Assembly: GCA_040376705.1 (NCBI GenBank)
Contig: JBEIQE010000002.1
Span: forward strand, 1-64,000
Source: JBEIQE01 sp040376705
GTDB taxonomy: Bacteria > Pseudomonadota > Alphaproteobacteria > UBA2400
DNA length: 64,000 nucleotides
Direction: 5' to 3'
Below the pieces are notes generated by a model. The model saw nothing but the letters and a program-made list of their open reading frames with translations. It had not been told where the DNA came from and ran no database searches. Both the position numbers and the translations under genes were made by a program. Positions 1-9,183 of this stretch are shown in pieces. Position 1 is the first letter of the stretch. Each line of letters starts with the position of its first letter.

Positions 1-537
1 GCCAAGCTGCGTAGCGGCATCAGTAGCCTGAACAAGGAAGCGCGCGAGCGCATGATGGATGCTTATGGTCTGGTTCAGGGCCACTTCAAGCGCCTTTTTG
101 TCGAGCTGTTTGGTGGCGGTCAGGCCGAGATCAAGCTGGTCAACGCACCGGGTAGTGACGACCCACTCGATGCCGGTCTTGAGATCATCTGTTCGCCCCC
201 GGGCAAGAAGCTGCAGAACCTCACCCTGCTGTCGGGTGGTGAACAGGCTCTTACCTCGCTGGCGCTGTTGTTCGCGGTGTTCCTCGTCAACCCGTCGCCC
301 ATCTGCGTCCTCGACGAAGTCGACGCCCCGCTCGATGAAGCCAACATCGGCCGCTTCTGCAACCTGCTCGATGTGATGGTGCGCGAAGGCAAGACCCGCT
401 TCCTCGTTATCACCCATCAGCGTCTCACCATGAGCCGCATGGACCGCCTCTATGGCGTCACCATGATGGAAAAGGGTGTCTCACAGCTGGTGTCGGTTGA
501 CCTGTCGGCTGCACAAGAGATCCGGGGCGCTGCATGA
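1..537 (+). CDS. smc: SMC chromosome segregation ATPase, C-terminal part
   Basis: The open frame enters from the left edge, so only the last 178 residues are visible. They carry the ABC signature LSGGEQ at about residue 77 of the visible part, followed by a Walker B segment (ICVLDEVDAPLDE) and the switch histidine in VITHQR. This is the C-terminal half of an SMC ATPase head. SMC proteins dimerise and entrap DNA to organise and separate chromosomes in the nucleoid. The coil and hinge lie outside the window. The stop overlaps the next start by 4 nt (ATGA), so the DUF3137 gene is probably translationally coupled. RecN or SbcC are less likely given the signature and head sequence. Confidence 0.95.
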   Translation, partial: AKLRSGISSLNKEARERMMDAYGLVQGHFKRLFVELFGGGQAEIKLVNAPGSDDPLDAGLEIICSPPGKKLQNLTLLSGGEQALTSLALLFAVFLVNPSPICVLDEVDAPLDEANIGRFCNLLDVMVREGKTRFLVITHQRLTMSRMDRLYGVTMMEKGVSQLVSVDLSAAQEIRGAA

Positions 538-1460
538 GCGGGATTGGAAACTCCAATCCCCGTATTGCATCGGCTGCATCAACCGATGACGAAATCGCTC
601 CCGATCTTCCAAGCCTGATGGAGCGCATGGAGCGCGCGCGCAAGCATCTGTTTGCCGAGCGTGAGTATATCAAGCTCATCATCATCGGTGGCGGTTTCAT
701 TGTGTTCGGTACGCTCACCTCGCGTACCTTCCCGTGGGCGGCTTATGTAACTGTTGCCATCCTCTTGCTGCCGTTGCTGTTTGGCTGGTACAACCTGCCG
801 CGCTATCGCCTCGCTAATGCGTTTCGTAATGAGACCCTGCCGTTTCTGCTGCGCGACTATGGCCGCTGGAACTATGCGCTCGAAGGCGCGCACTTCAGCC
901 GCGAAGAATTAGGCCAGAGCGGCCTGTTCGGTCAGAATGATGGTGTAGGCGTTAACAGCATCATCACCGGCGAGCGTTATGGTGTGCCGCTGCAAATGGC
1001 TGTGCTTTCGGTATGGCCGGTTGCACGCTTTGGCTACTTCCGCGGCATGAAGGATGTTTTCACCGGCTGGGCTGCCAACATCCGCCTGCCGGGCCTGCCA
1101 CAGGGCAAACTGCAAATTCTCCCCAATGGTGTAAATCCTTTGGGGGCCGAGTGCAAAGACTGGGTCGCGCGTCCGTTCAGCGCCAGCCACCAGGTCTGGA
1201 GCGCGCGCGGTGCTACCATCGAGATTGAGAATACTCTGCAGGCCAAGCTGCTGCAGCTTATCATCAAGGCGCCGGGTAGCCGTTTTGCCATCGCCACCGG
1301 CATGTTGTGGGTGCTGGTGCCCGCTGCGCTCGACCGTTTCCACCGCGCGACCGACTTTTCGGTCATGCTCAACGAGCCCGCGCCGTACCACAAAACCCGC
1401 GCCGAACTGGCTGAAATGTTTGAGCTTATTGACGTTATCGTGTGGCCGGAGGCCCGCTAG
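534..1460 (+). CDS. DUF3137-type membrane protein
   Basis: A protein of 308 residues with a polar N-terminus, then two hydrophobic segments at about residues 46-64 and 68-86 (TM hairpin), then a long soluble domain. Within the soluble part an F-G/N-G-V-x-V stretch and a GERYGVPLQMA segment resemble the DUF3137 family of membrane-anchored proteins, some of which are called galanin-like. The role is unknown. The start overlaps the smc stop as ATGA, indicating one transcript. The family assignment comes from recall of its pattern and is not certain. Confidence 0.7.
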   Translation: MSGIGNSNPRIASAASTDDEIAPDLPSLMERMERARKHLFAEREYIKLIIIGGGFIVFGTLTSRTFPWAAYVTVAILLLPLLFGWYNLPRYRLANAFRNETLPFLLRDYGRWNYALEGAHFSREELGQSGLFGQNDGVGVNSIITGERYGVPLQMAVLSVWPVARFGYFRGMKDVFTGWAANIRLPGLPQGKLQILPNGVNPLGAECKDWVARPFSASHQVWSARGATIEIENTLQAKLLQLIIKAPGSRFAIATGMLWVLVPAALDRFHRATDFSVMLNEPAPYHKTRAELAEMFELIDVIVWPEAR

Positions 1461-1546
1461 GCGTTAACACTCTTTTGCTTGTTCTGGCCTTGGCCGTTGT
1501 TCTAGCCTCATCCTCATAATCAAAAATATAAACAGGATGGGCCAAC

Positions 1547-2338
1547 ATGCATGATCTCGATCTGTCACCATATTCATTTACTGACAAAGCCAAAAGCGAA
1601 CAGATTACGCCGGATGAAGAGCTGCGCCTGCTGACAGCGTATAAGCGGGATGGCGATATCAAGGCGCGAGATGCACTTAGTCATGGCATGCGTTGGGTGC
1701 CTGCTGTTACTGCCCTTAACCGCTGCAAGGGCTTTAGTATACTCAATCATTTTAGTGACATGTATATGGAAGGGCATATTGCGCTGCTCGAAGCCATGGA
1801 AACTTTCAAGCTTGAGCAGGGCACGCGTTTTGCCATGTATGCCTATACCGCTTGCGACCGTGCGATGAAGAATTATATCCGTAATAGTGCAGGCTCGTTG
1901 GTGAGAGATCCGGTTAAAACCATCAAGAAGGGTGTGCGCTCAACCAACAAGCTCATTCTCAATCTCGATTACTCGCTGGATGCATCGCCCACAGGCGTAG
2001 ACGACGAGGATGGCTATGCCTTTCTTGGAGATCGCCGCTTTAACCCGGAAGATGCCGCCGAAAAGAAGCAGATCGAGCAGCGCCTGGAGGAGGCCTTCAC
2101 GCAGCTCAGCTATCGCGAACGCGTGGTAGTGCATGACTGCCTGCTGGGTGATAAGAAACTCGCTGATCTGACCGAGCAGTTCGGTAATGTGAGTGTTGAG
2201 CGCGTGCGCCAGATTGGTGCGGGTGGTGTGGCCAAGCTGCGCGAGGCGATGCTCAAAGACGGGCAGCCGAGCACTGGCAGCAGGCCCAAGAGCCGCCAGT
2301 CAGCCAAAAAGCCTCAGCCCGCTGCGGCCCATAACTGA
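1547..2338 (+). CDS. divergent RpoH-like sigma factor
   Basis: 263 residues. Residues about 20-115 align with sigma-70 region 2 as found in RpoH: the core-binding stretch is FSDMYMEGHIALLEAMETF where typical sigma factors have DLIQEGNIGLMKAVDKF, and FAMYAYTACDRAMKNYI replaces FSTYAMWWIKASIQEYI. The tryptophan pair used in promoter melting is therefore missing. Residues about 175-240 form region 4 with a helix-turn-helix (LSYRERVVVHDCLLG through VERVRQIGAGGVAKL). The tail is basic and rich in Ser, Lys and Pro. A weak AGGA lies 9 nt before the ATG. The gene is convergent with the thioesterase and overlaps it by 25 bp. An alternative sigma factor is likely; its regulon is unknown. Confidence 0.85.
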   Translation: MHDLDLSPYSFTDKAKSEQITPDEELRLLTAYKRDGDIKARDALSHGMRWVPAVTALNRCKGFSILNHFSDMYMEGHIALLEAMETFKLEQGTRFAMYAYTACDRAMKNYIRNSAGSLVRDPVKTIKKGVRSTNKLILNLDYSLDASPTGVDDEDGYAFLGDRRFNPEDAAEKKQIEQRLEEAFTQLSYRERVVVHDCLLGDKKLADLTEQFGNVSVERVRQIGAGGVAKLREAMLKDGQPSTGSRPKSRQSAKKPQPAAAHN

Positions 2339-2844
2339 TCATCCACCTCGCTCCATTTGCTATAGGCAGCGGGAATGGGCGGTGAGGTTTCATCGCGGCC
2401 CACAAGGTGCAGCACTTCGGTTGGCTTAATCGTGCCCTGTGGCGAGGCGAAGAGCCCGCGCACCAGCGCCAATGCTGCAATCTTGCCATCTGGCAGCTCG
2501 AAGCTCTGGATCATGTACATCCACTTGTCGTCCCAGCACATAAGCTTGGTGCGTAGCTTGTATTTCTGGAACGGGCCGAGCGGGCGGCGGAAGCGAATGG
2601 TGCAGCTACCCAGCATGGGGTACCACTTGTGTTGACGGATATGCGGTAGCAGTCCGCCGCGCACCACAAGGTCAATCCGGCCAAGGTCCATCAGCGTCAG
2701 GTAGCGGCCGTTGTTCATGTGCAGGTTAAAGTCGAGGTCGTTCGGCAACACGCGCAGCTCGAGCACGCTCTCGAAGCTCATCGCGCCTTTGGGCGCGCGC
2801 AAACCGCGCCACAGTACCCAGAACAAACGCAGGAAGATGTACAT
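2314..2844 (-). CDS. acyl-CoA thioesterase-like hotdog protein (THEM6/4HBT type)
   Basis: 176 residues. After a short hydrophobic start, the segment LDFNLHMNNGRYLTLMDLGRIDL is the helix and loop of the hotdog fold seen in THEM6-like and 4-hydroxybenzoyl-CoA thioesterase-like proteins. CTIRFRRPLGPFQKYKLRTKL follows as the expected strand pair. Such proteins hydrolyse acyl-CoA thioesters, but the substrate cannot be read here. The 3' end overlaps the sigma-factor gene tail to tail. It may use the same acyl-CoA pool as the beta-oxidation operon 1 kb away, but it is not part of that transcript for certain. Confidence 0.8.
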   Translation of the reverse strand: MYIFLRLFWVLWRGLRAPKGAMSFESVLELRVLPNDLDFNLHMNNGRYLTLMDLGRIDLVVRGGLLPHIRQHKWYPMLGSCTIRFRRPLGPFQKYKLRTKLMCWDDKWMYMIQSFELPDGKIAALALVRGLFASPQGTIKPTEVLHLVGRDETSPPIPAAYSKWSEVDDQLWAAAG

Positions 2845-2942
2845 CAGCAGGCCTAATTACCCTGCGGAATCAGCGAGATAGCATCAACCGGGCGGGCACC
2901 TTACCATTACGATAGCTTGGCCGACGCGTTTGTAAAGCCCCG

Positions 2943-3866
2943 TTACGGGTAGGCACAGGCACTCAGGAGTGCGTTATTGGCGGCGCTGGCCTCGTAGGCC
3001 GCGCGCTTGGCTTCGTCCTGATGGTAGACGTAGTTGGAGTGCTTGCCGCCGGTGAGATAGCGCAGCGGCTGTCCCGCAAGGTTGGTCAGGCAGCCGCCCT
3101 TGGCGATGGCCATGGCGTTCCATGCGGCAAGGTCCCAGTCGCCTGCGCCGTTGGCTGGCTTATGCACGCTGTACAGCCGGTTCTCGATTTCAGGGAACAG
3201 GAACGGCAGGAACGCGCTGAAGATGGTTTTGGCACCTATGGCGGTAATCCCGCCGCGGCAGGCACTGAAGGCCTCCTTCACTGCAATGATATGCGTACGC
3301 ACCGCCTCGTCGCTGCTCTCAAGGAAGCGCTGGGGCAGGGCAAAGCATCTGGCTTTAAGTGTGGTGGCATCAATATCGGTCAGCGCTTTCAGCTCATCAA
3401 GCTGACCTACCTTGTTATCAGCGTGATGGTATACGCTTATATCCTGCGTCATGCTGCCGCCCGCAAGGGTAATGCCATAAGCAGGCATAACGGCAATGCC
3501 ATGGAACGGCAGACCATCGATAAGAACAGCAACCAGCACTGAATATTCAGGCGAATTGTTGTTAAAGTTGGTGGTGCCATCGAGCGGGTCGATGACCACC
3601 GTTAGGCCCCGGCGCAGGCGTAGCATTTCATCCGGGTGGTTTTGCGCCACCTCTTCCGAGAGAATGCCCACATCCGGACCGAAGATATGCTTGATACCGG
3701 CAATCAGAATATCGTTTGAGGCAAAATCGGCACGTGTGACCAGCGAGCCGTCTTCCTTCAATACACCGCTGCGATCGCGCACCGCCAGAATGGCTTGCCC
3801 AGCACGCTCGCTTAAAAGCCTAAGCTGCTCGAGCTGATCGAGACTAGGCAGCACCACGGCCAACAC
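2943..3866 (-). CDS. inositol monophosphatase family protein (SuhB/CysQ-like)
   Basis: 307 residues with the three metal-binding motifs of the Mg-dependent, lithium-sensitive phosphatase family: a Glu pair in GILSEEV, DPLDGTTNF at about residue 92, and a C-terminal GDWDLAAWNAMAIAKGG. DGTTNF is closer to inositol monophosphatase than to the DGTKEF of CysQ, but the divergent middle region leaves the substrate open (inositol phosphate, PAP or another sugar phosphate). The start overlaps the end of the acyl-CoA dehydrogenase gene by 23 bp, so it is the last gene of the beta-oxidation operon. Confidence 0.85.
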   Translation of the reverse strand: MLAVVLPSLDQLEQLRLLSERAGQAILAVRDRSGVLKEDGSLVTRADFASNDILIAGIKHIFGPDVGILSEEVAQNHPDEMLRLRRGLTVVIDPLDGTTNFNNNSPEYSVLVAVLIDGLPFHGIAVMPAYGITLAGGSMTQDISVYHHADNKVGQLDELKALTDIDATTLKARCFALPQRFLESSDEAVRTHIIAVKEAFSACRGGITAIGAKTIFSAFLPFLFPEIENRLYSVHKPANGAGDWDLAAWNAMAIAKGGCLTNLAGQPLRYLTGGKHSNYVYHQDEAKRAAYEASAANNALLSACAYP

Positions 3867-5664
3867 CTAAGGGCGGCAGGTTGAACTGTTCAACCTCCAT
3901 ATCCATAAGGCTGGGCGCACCGGCCTGAATGGTCTTGGCCAGGGTGTCGGTTGCGGGCAGCAGGCGGGCGAAGTAGAAGCGCGCGGTCTTGATCTTGGCA
4001 TCGTAAAACGCTGCCTGACCACCCGCTGTGGGTAGATTCTCGCTCGCTACCTTTATCATCTTCAGCCACATCCAGCCGAGCGCAACAAGGCCGAACAGGC
4101 GCAGGTAATCAGTACTTGCCGCACCAGCCTCATCAGGATTCTTCATACCCTTTTGCGCGATAGTGGCAGTAGCCTGCTGCAGCTTGGCAAAGGCCTTGGT
4201 GAGCGGAGCCACAAACTCAATGAGTGCAGGGTTGCTGCTCTCGGCCTCAAGCTCGGCCATCATCGGGTGGAAGAAGCGACGCAGCAAACGGCCCATATCC
4301 TGCGGGATCTTGCGGCCTACCAGGTCGAGGGCCTGAATACCGTTAGCACCCTCATAAATCTGGGCGATACGCGCGTCGCGTACAAACTGCTCCATACCCC
4401 ATTCGCGTACATAACCATGGCCGCCCAGCATCTGCATGCCAAGGTTACAATTCTCGAAGCCAAGATCGGTGAATAGTGCCTTCACAATCGGCGTGAGCAG
4501 GGCCACCAGGTCATCCGCTGCCTGGCGTTCCTTTGCATCCGGGCTCTTCATGTGGTGGTCGATATGGAAAGCCAGCCATAGCGCCAGGCAGCGCGAGGCT
4601 TCGTTATATGCGCGCATGGTCAGCAGTGATTTACGCACATCAGGGTGCACGATAATCGGGTCGGCTGGCTTATCCGGGAACTTAGGCCCAGTCAGCGAGC
4701 GGCCCTGCAGGCGCTCCTGCGAATAGGCGGTTGAGTTCTGGTAGCTCACTTCGGCAAGGCCAAGGCCCTGTACACCAACGGCCAGACGTGCGGCGTTCAT
4801 CATGGTGAACATGGCGCGCATGCCTTTATGCGGCTCACCCACCAGCCAGCCCTTGGCATCGTCAAAATTCATCACGCAGGTGGATGAGGCCTTGATGCCC
4901 ATCTTGTGTTCAATCGAGCCACAGCGTGCACCATTACGCTCGCCCGGTGTGCCATCCGCCTTCGGGATGAACTTCGGCACGATGAAGAGCGAAATACCCT
5001 TAATGCCCGGCGGGCCGTCTGGCAGCTTGGCCAGCACGAGGTGAATGATATTCTCGGTGAGGTCGTGCTCACCAGCCGAGATGAAAATCTTGGTACCGCT
5101 TACGTTATAGCTACCGTCGCCATTAGGTACGGCTTTGGTGCGGATGAGGCCAAGGTCGGTACCACAATGCGGCTCGGTCAGGCACATGGTGCCCGACCAT
5201 TCGCCGCTCACCAGCTTGGGCAGGTAGCGGTCCTGCAGGTCTTTCACACCGTGCTTCATTAGGGCTTCGTAAGCACCATGCGAAAGGCCGGGATACATGC
5301 CGAACGAGAGGTTGGCCGAGCAGATCATCTCCATCACGGCGTAATTCACCACCTGTGGCAGGCCCTGACCGCCAAATTCCTCAGCACAGGAGAGGGCAGG
5401 CCAGCCGCCATCGCAGAACATCTTGTAAGCTTCTTTAAAGCCCTTCGGCGTGGTGACGGTACCATTCTCGTACACGCAGCCTTCTTCATCGCCACTGCGG
5501 TTGATTGGTTGCAGCACGCCTTCGCACAGCTTGGCGGCTTCTTCGAGCACGGCGCTCATCGTGTCGGTATCAAAGTCAGGATAGAGCGAGGTGAGGGACG
5601 AGACCTTGAGCACTTCGTTGAGTACGAAATGCATGTCATCGAGCGGGGCTTTATAGCTGGGCAT
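3844..5664 (-). CDS. fadE: acyl-CoA dehydrogenase (FadE of the fadNAE type)
   Basis: 606 residues, the size of the long acyl-CoA dehydrogenases that carry an extra C-terminal domain. Diagnostic segments are MCLTEPHCGTDLGLIRT (FAD and substrate loop) and QMLGGHGYVREWGMEQFVRD followed by ARIAQIYEGANGIQ, where the Glu is the expected catalytic base. It oxidises acyl-CoA to trans-2-enoyl-CoA with FAD and passes electrons to ETF. It follows the HAD-ECH fusion by 14 nt and overlaps the phosphatase gene. The set thiolase, HAD-ECH and dehydrogenase matches the Bacillus fadNAE operon rather than the E. coli fadBA arrangement. Confidence 0.93.
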   Translation of the reverse strand: MPSYKAPLDDMHFVLNEVLKVSSLTSLYPDFDTDTMSAVLEEAAKLCEGVLQPINRSGDEEGCVYENGTVTTPKGFKEAYKMFCDGGWPALSCAEEFGGQGLPQVVNYAVMEMICSANLSFGMYPGLSHGAYEALMKHGVKDLQDRYLPKLVSGEWSGTMCLTEPHCGTDLGLIRTKAVPNGDGSYNVSGTKIFISAGEHDLTENIIHLVLAKLPDGPPGIKGISLFIVPKFIPKADGTPGERNGARCGSIEHKMGIKASSTCVMNFDDAKGWLVGEPHKGMRAMFTMMNAARLAVGVQGLGLAEVSYQNSTAYSQERLQGRSLTGPKFPDKPADPIIVHPDVRKSLLTMRAYNEASRCLALWLAFHIDHHMKSPDAKERQAADDLVALLTPIVKALFTDLGFENCNLGMQMLGGHGYVREWGMEQFVRDARIAQIYEGANGIQALDLVGRKIPQDMGRLLRRFFHPMMAELEAESSNPALIEFVAPLTKAFAKLQQATATIAQKGMKNPDEAGAASTDYLRLFGLVALGWMWLKMIKVASENLPTAGGQAAFYDAKIKTARFYFARLLPATDTLAKTIQAGAPSLMDMEVEQFNLPPLGVGRGAA

Positions 5665-5678
5665 GGTTAGTTCCTCAC

Positions 5679-8015
5679 TTAGTTGCGCAAAGGCTTGCCG
5701 GTTGTCAGCATATGCTCGATGCGCTCGAGCGTACCTTCGGTATGCACAAGTTTCATGAACGCGATGCGCTCAAACTTCAGGATTTCATCCTCGGTTACAT
5801 CATCCAGAATGTCTTTGTCGTAACCGGTCAGCACATCGGCCAGATGGCTCGAGACCACCACGTCATACGGCGTGGCCTTGCCCTGCTGGGCGAAGCCTGC
5901 CACCGCATAATCCAGCGCGGTCTTGCCCGAGATGCCCGCGAGGCGAATAACCTGCGGCTCTGGCGGTTTATACCCAGCTGCCACCAGCTCGAGAGCCTTC
6001 TTCTTGGCATCGAACAACAGGCGGTCCTTGTTCATGGAAATACCATCGCTCTCGCGGAAGTATCCCAGTTCTTTCGCTTCAAAGGCCGACTTGGCCACCT
6101 TGGCGGTGCCGAGTGTCTCAAATACCTGACCCACCGGCGGCATGGGGCCACCCGAGCGGCGCTTGGTATTATAGGCACGTAGCAGCATTTCTTTGCAGCC
6201 ACCCCAACCGGGGATCAGGCCTACGCCAACTTCAACGAGGCCGATGTAGGTTTCAGCTGCCGCCTGCACATGCGCAACATGCAGGTTGATCTCGCAGCCG
6301 CCACCCAGTGCCATACCCGAAGGGGCCGAGACAACCGGGAAGGGCGCAAACTTGATCGCCTTGTAAACTTCCTGACCTTCGCTCACCAGCTGTTCGATCT
6401 GCGGGTAGATGCCAAGGTTAAGCGCAAACATCGCAAGGCCCAGATTAGCGCCAACCGAGAAGTTCTCGGCTTCGTTATGAATGACCATGGCCTTCCACTT
6501 GCCCTTGCCATCGCCAATCAGGCCAAGCGCCTTGCGGTACATGGCGAAGATAAGGTCGTCCATCGAGTTCATCTTGCTGGTAAACTCAAAGCACAGCACG
6601 CCATCGCCAATATCCCACAGGCTGGCTGAAGGATTCTTGGCAATCGGCTCACCTGCTGCGCGCTTGATGTCGCTAAGCAGCAGCACGCCTTCGGGGCGCA
6701 CTACGGCGGTATAGGTGCCATCGAGTTTCAGCTGCAGCAGCTTGCCGCCATCAATCTTGTAGAAGCTCTTGCCCTTGGCCACTTCGATGAACTTGGGCAC
6801 AGGCTTGCCATCCTTGGCCAGCTCAGCTGCAAATACATCAGCGCCAATCGCATCGATCATTTCAAACGGGCCGTATTTCCAGGCATATCCCAGCTTCATG
6901 GCGTTATCGATGCTCACCACGTCATCAGCAATCTCGGGCACGAGTGAGGCCGCGTAAGAGAGGGTTTGCAGCAGTACAGCGCGGGCGTATTGGCCGCCCT
7001 TGTCAGGGTGCGCCATCACAGCGCCTATGCCCTTCTTGCCCACTTCGGCACTCTCAAGGCGCGGCTTATCAGCAGTTTTATATTCACCGGTCTTGAGGCC
7101 AATAGCTTCCTTCACCTTACCGCCGCCCGCAGTATTGAGACGGTAGAAACCGCCTTTGCCTTTGCGCCCGGTATAGCCATCGGCAATCATCTTATCGAAC
7201 ACCGGCGAGGTGCGGTAGATTTTGGCAAAGCTATCATCTTTCGGCAGGTTGCCGAGCAGGCTCTTGGCGATATGCGGCATCAAATCGAGGCCAACCAGAT
7301 CCATCAGGCCGAACACACCGGTTTTGGGGAAGCCCAGTGGCTTGCCCATAATGGTATCGGCTTCTTCAACGCTAAGCCCGCGGTCTTCAGCCTCGTTATA
7401 CGCACACTGAATCCAGAAGGTACCGATGCGATTACCGATGAAGCCCGGTCGGTCCTTGCAGCGCACCACGCCTTTGCCAAGCGAGACATCGCAGAACTGG
7501 GCAATGCCATCGGCGGCTTCCTTGCGGGTCTTGGGGCCAACCACCAGCTCCAGGAGGCGCAGGTAGCGCGGCGGGTTAAAGAAGTGAGTGATCAGGAAGT
7601 CACCGGCAAAGGCAGCGCTCTGGCCGGCAATCAGCTGCTCGAGCGGAATGGTCGAGGTATTGGATGAAACAACCGAGCCGGGCTTACGTACCTTCTCGAG
7701 CTTGGTGTAGAGATCGTGCTTCACTTCGATCTTCTCGATCACCGCTTCGACAATCCAGTCGACATCCTTGAGCAGCTCGAGGTCGTCCTCAAGGTTGCCA
7801 GCTGTAATCAGCTTGGCGGCTGCTTTGGTCATGAAGGGGGCAGGGTCGGCCTTCAGCATCTTCTCGATTGCGCCTTTGGCAATCATGCTGCGATCTTTGG
7901 CGTCTTTCGGCACGATGTCGAGCAGGATAACCGGAATACCAGCATTGGCGATGTGTGCGGCAATACCGCTCCCCATCACACCTGCACCAATCACTGCTGC
8001 GCGTTTGATGTCCAT
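5679..8015 (-). CDS. fadN: 3-hydroxyacyl-CoA dehydrogenase / enoyl-CoA hydratase fusion (FadN type)
   Basis: 778 residues. The N-terminus is an NAD-binding hydroxyacyl-CoA dehydrogenase domain (GAGVMGSGIA at residues 10-19, SSNTSTIPL, HFFNPPRYLRLLE). The C-terminal half is a crotonase domain (ENFSVGANL and GMALGGGCEINLH near residue 545). This order, dehydrogenase first and hydratase second, is that of FadN and the reverse of FadB/FadJ. It catalyses hydration of enoyl-CoA and oxidation to 3-ketoacyl-CoA. It lies 26 nt after the thiolase gene, with GGAGG-like bases before the ATG, and 14 nt before the dehydrogenase gene. Confidence 0.95.
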   Translation of the reverse strand: MDIKRAAVIGAGVMGSGIAAHIANAGIPVILLDIVPKDAKDRSMIAKGAIEKMLKADPAPFMTKAAAKLITAGNLEDDLELLKDVDWIVEAVIEKIEVKHDLYTKLEKVRKPGSVVSSNTSTIPLEQLIAGQSAAFAGDFLITHFFNPPRYLRLLELVVGPKTRKEAADGIAQFCDVSLGKGVVRCKDRPGFIGNRIGTFWIQCAYNEAEDRGLSVEEADTIMGKPLGFPKTGVFGLMDLVGLDLMPHIAKSLLGNLPKDDSFAKIYRTSPVFDKMIADGYTGRKGKGGFYRLNTAGGGKVKEAIGLKTGEYKTADKPRLESAEVGKKGIGAVMAHPDKGGQYARAVLLQTLSYAASLVPEIADDVVSIDNAMKLGYAWKYGPFEMIDAIGADVFAAELAKDGKPVPKFIEVAKGKSFYKIDGGKLLQLKLDGTYTAVVRPEGVLLLSDIKRAAGEPIAKNPSASLWDIGDGVLCFEFTSKMNSMDDLIFAMYRKALGLIGDGKGKWKAMVIHNEAENFSVGANLGLAMFALNLGIYPQIEQLVSEGQEVYKAIKFAPFPVVSAPSGMALGGGCEINLHVAHVQAAAETYIGLVEVGVGLIPGWGGCKEMLLRAYNTKRRSGGPMPPVGQVFETLGTAKVAKSAFEAKELGYFRESDGISMNKDRLLFDAKKKALELVAAGYKPPEPQVIRLAGISGKTALDYAVAGFAQQGKATPYDVVVSSHLADVLTGYDKDILDDVTEDEILKFERIAFMKLVHTEGTLERIEHMLTTGKPLRN

Positions 8016-8041
8016 GTGAGCCTCCAGAGGCTATATGTAAG

Positions 8042-9181
8042 TTAGGCTACAGCTTCAAGGATGGTGGCGATACCCTGACCGCCGCCAATGCACTGCGTTG
8101 CGAGGGCAAACTGCTTGCCTTCGCGCTTGAGCAGGGATGCCGCCTTGCCGGTAATGCGGGCACCGGTAGCACCCAGCGGATGGCCAAGCGCCAAAGCGCC
8201 GCCATCAAGGTTGATACGGCTCATGTCCATACCCAGCTCGCGGATAACCGCGAGGCCTTGGGCTGCAAAAGCTTCGTTCAGCTCGATGATATCGATATCC
8301 GAGAGCTTGAGGCCCGCGCGGGCAAGGGCCTTGTTGGTGGCGCCCACAGGGCCGATGCCCATGATTTCAGGCGCACAGCCAGCCACCGCTATGCTGCGGA
8401 TTTTCGCGAGGATGGGCAGGCCGTTGGCTTTGGCATAGTCCTCGGTGCACACAATGGTGGCTGAGGCCCCATCAGTAAGCGGGGATGATGTCGCCGCCGT
8501 AACCGAGCCTGTTTCAATGAAGGCAGGTTTCAGGCCGTCGAGGGTTTCCTGCGTGGTGCCCGGGCGAATGGTACCATCTTCGCTCACGGTGCCGGTCTTG
8601 GTGGTGATGGGGATGATCTCGTCTTTAAACTTGCCGGCTTCGCGCGCAGCAGCAGCCTTGGCATGGCTCTCAACGGCCATTTGCTGCTGGTCCTTGCGGG
8701 TAATCTGGTATTTGTTGGCGAGGTTCTCAGCCGTAATGCCCATGCTGGCAAACGCCTCTGGGTAGTCTTTCATCAAACCCGGATGCGGCAGGAAGTTGTA
8801 GCCGCCCATGGGGATGCGCGTCATCGATTCAACACCCGCGCAGATGAATACTTCGCCCGCGCCCAGCTGAATCGCACCAGCCGCCTGATGGATCGACTGC
8901 ATCGACGATCCGCAGAAGCGGTTGACGGTTGTGGCGCCAGCGCTCTGCGGGATTTTTGCGAGGAAGGAAATGAGGCGAGCGACATTCATGCCTTGCTCGC
9001 CTTCAGGGAAGGCACACCCTACAATAACGTCTTCAATATCGAGCGGGTTAACTTTGCTCTTATCGAGCATGCCGCGGATAACTTGTGCTGCCAGTTCATC
9101 AGGCCGGACCCTTGCCAGCTCACCCTTGCTTGCAAAATGGAAGGGCGAACGGGCATATCCCGCGATGACAACTGACTTCAT
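8042..9181 (-). CDS. fadA: acetyl-CoA C-acyltransferase (3-ketoacyl-CoA thiolase)
   Basis: 379 residues. The thiolase active-site cysteine is in NRFCGSSMQSIH near residue 90, the histidine in ALGHPLGATGAR, and the second cysteine in QCIGGGQGIAT close to the C-terminus. It cleaves 3-ketoacyl-CoA to acetyl-CoA and a shortened acyl-CoA. The ribosome binding site GGAGGA is embedded in the last codons of the upstream merR gene, whose stop is 2 nt before this ATG, so the regulator and enzymes are on one transcript and coupled. Confidence 0.96.
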   Translation of the reverse strand: MKSVVIAGYARSPFHFASKGELARVRPDELAAQVIRGMLDKSKVNPLDIEDVIVGCAFPEGEQGMNVARLISFLAKIPQSAGATTVNRFCGSSMQSIHQAAGAIQLGAGEVFICAGVESMTRIPMGGYNFLPHPGLMKDYPEAFASMGITAENLANKYQITRKDQQQMAVESHAKAAAAREAGKFKDEIIPITTKTGTVSEDGTIRPGTTQETLDGLKPAFIETGSVTAATSSPLTDGASATIVCTEDYAKANGLPILAKIRSIAVAGCAPEIMGIGPVGATNKALARAGLKLSDIDIIELNEAFAAQGLAVIRELGMDMSRINLDGGALALGHPLGATGARITGKAASLLKREGKQFALATQCIGGGQGIATILEAVA

Positions 9182-9183
9182 GT

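Noticed and set aside
6966..7667. Long frame opposite fadN
   Set aside because: It is the antisense shadow of the dehydrogenase domain and has no family pattern or ribosome site.
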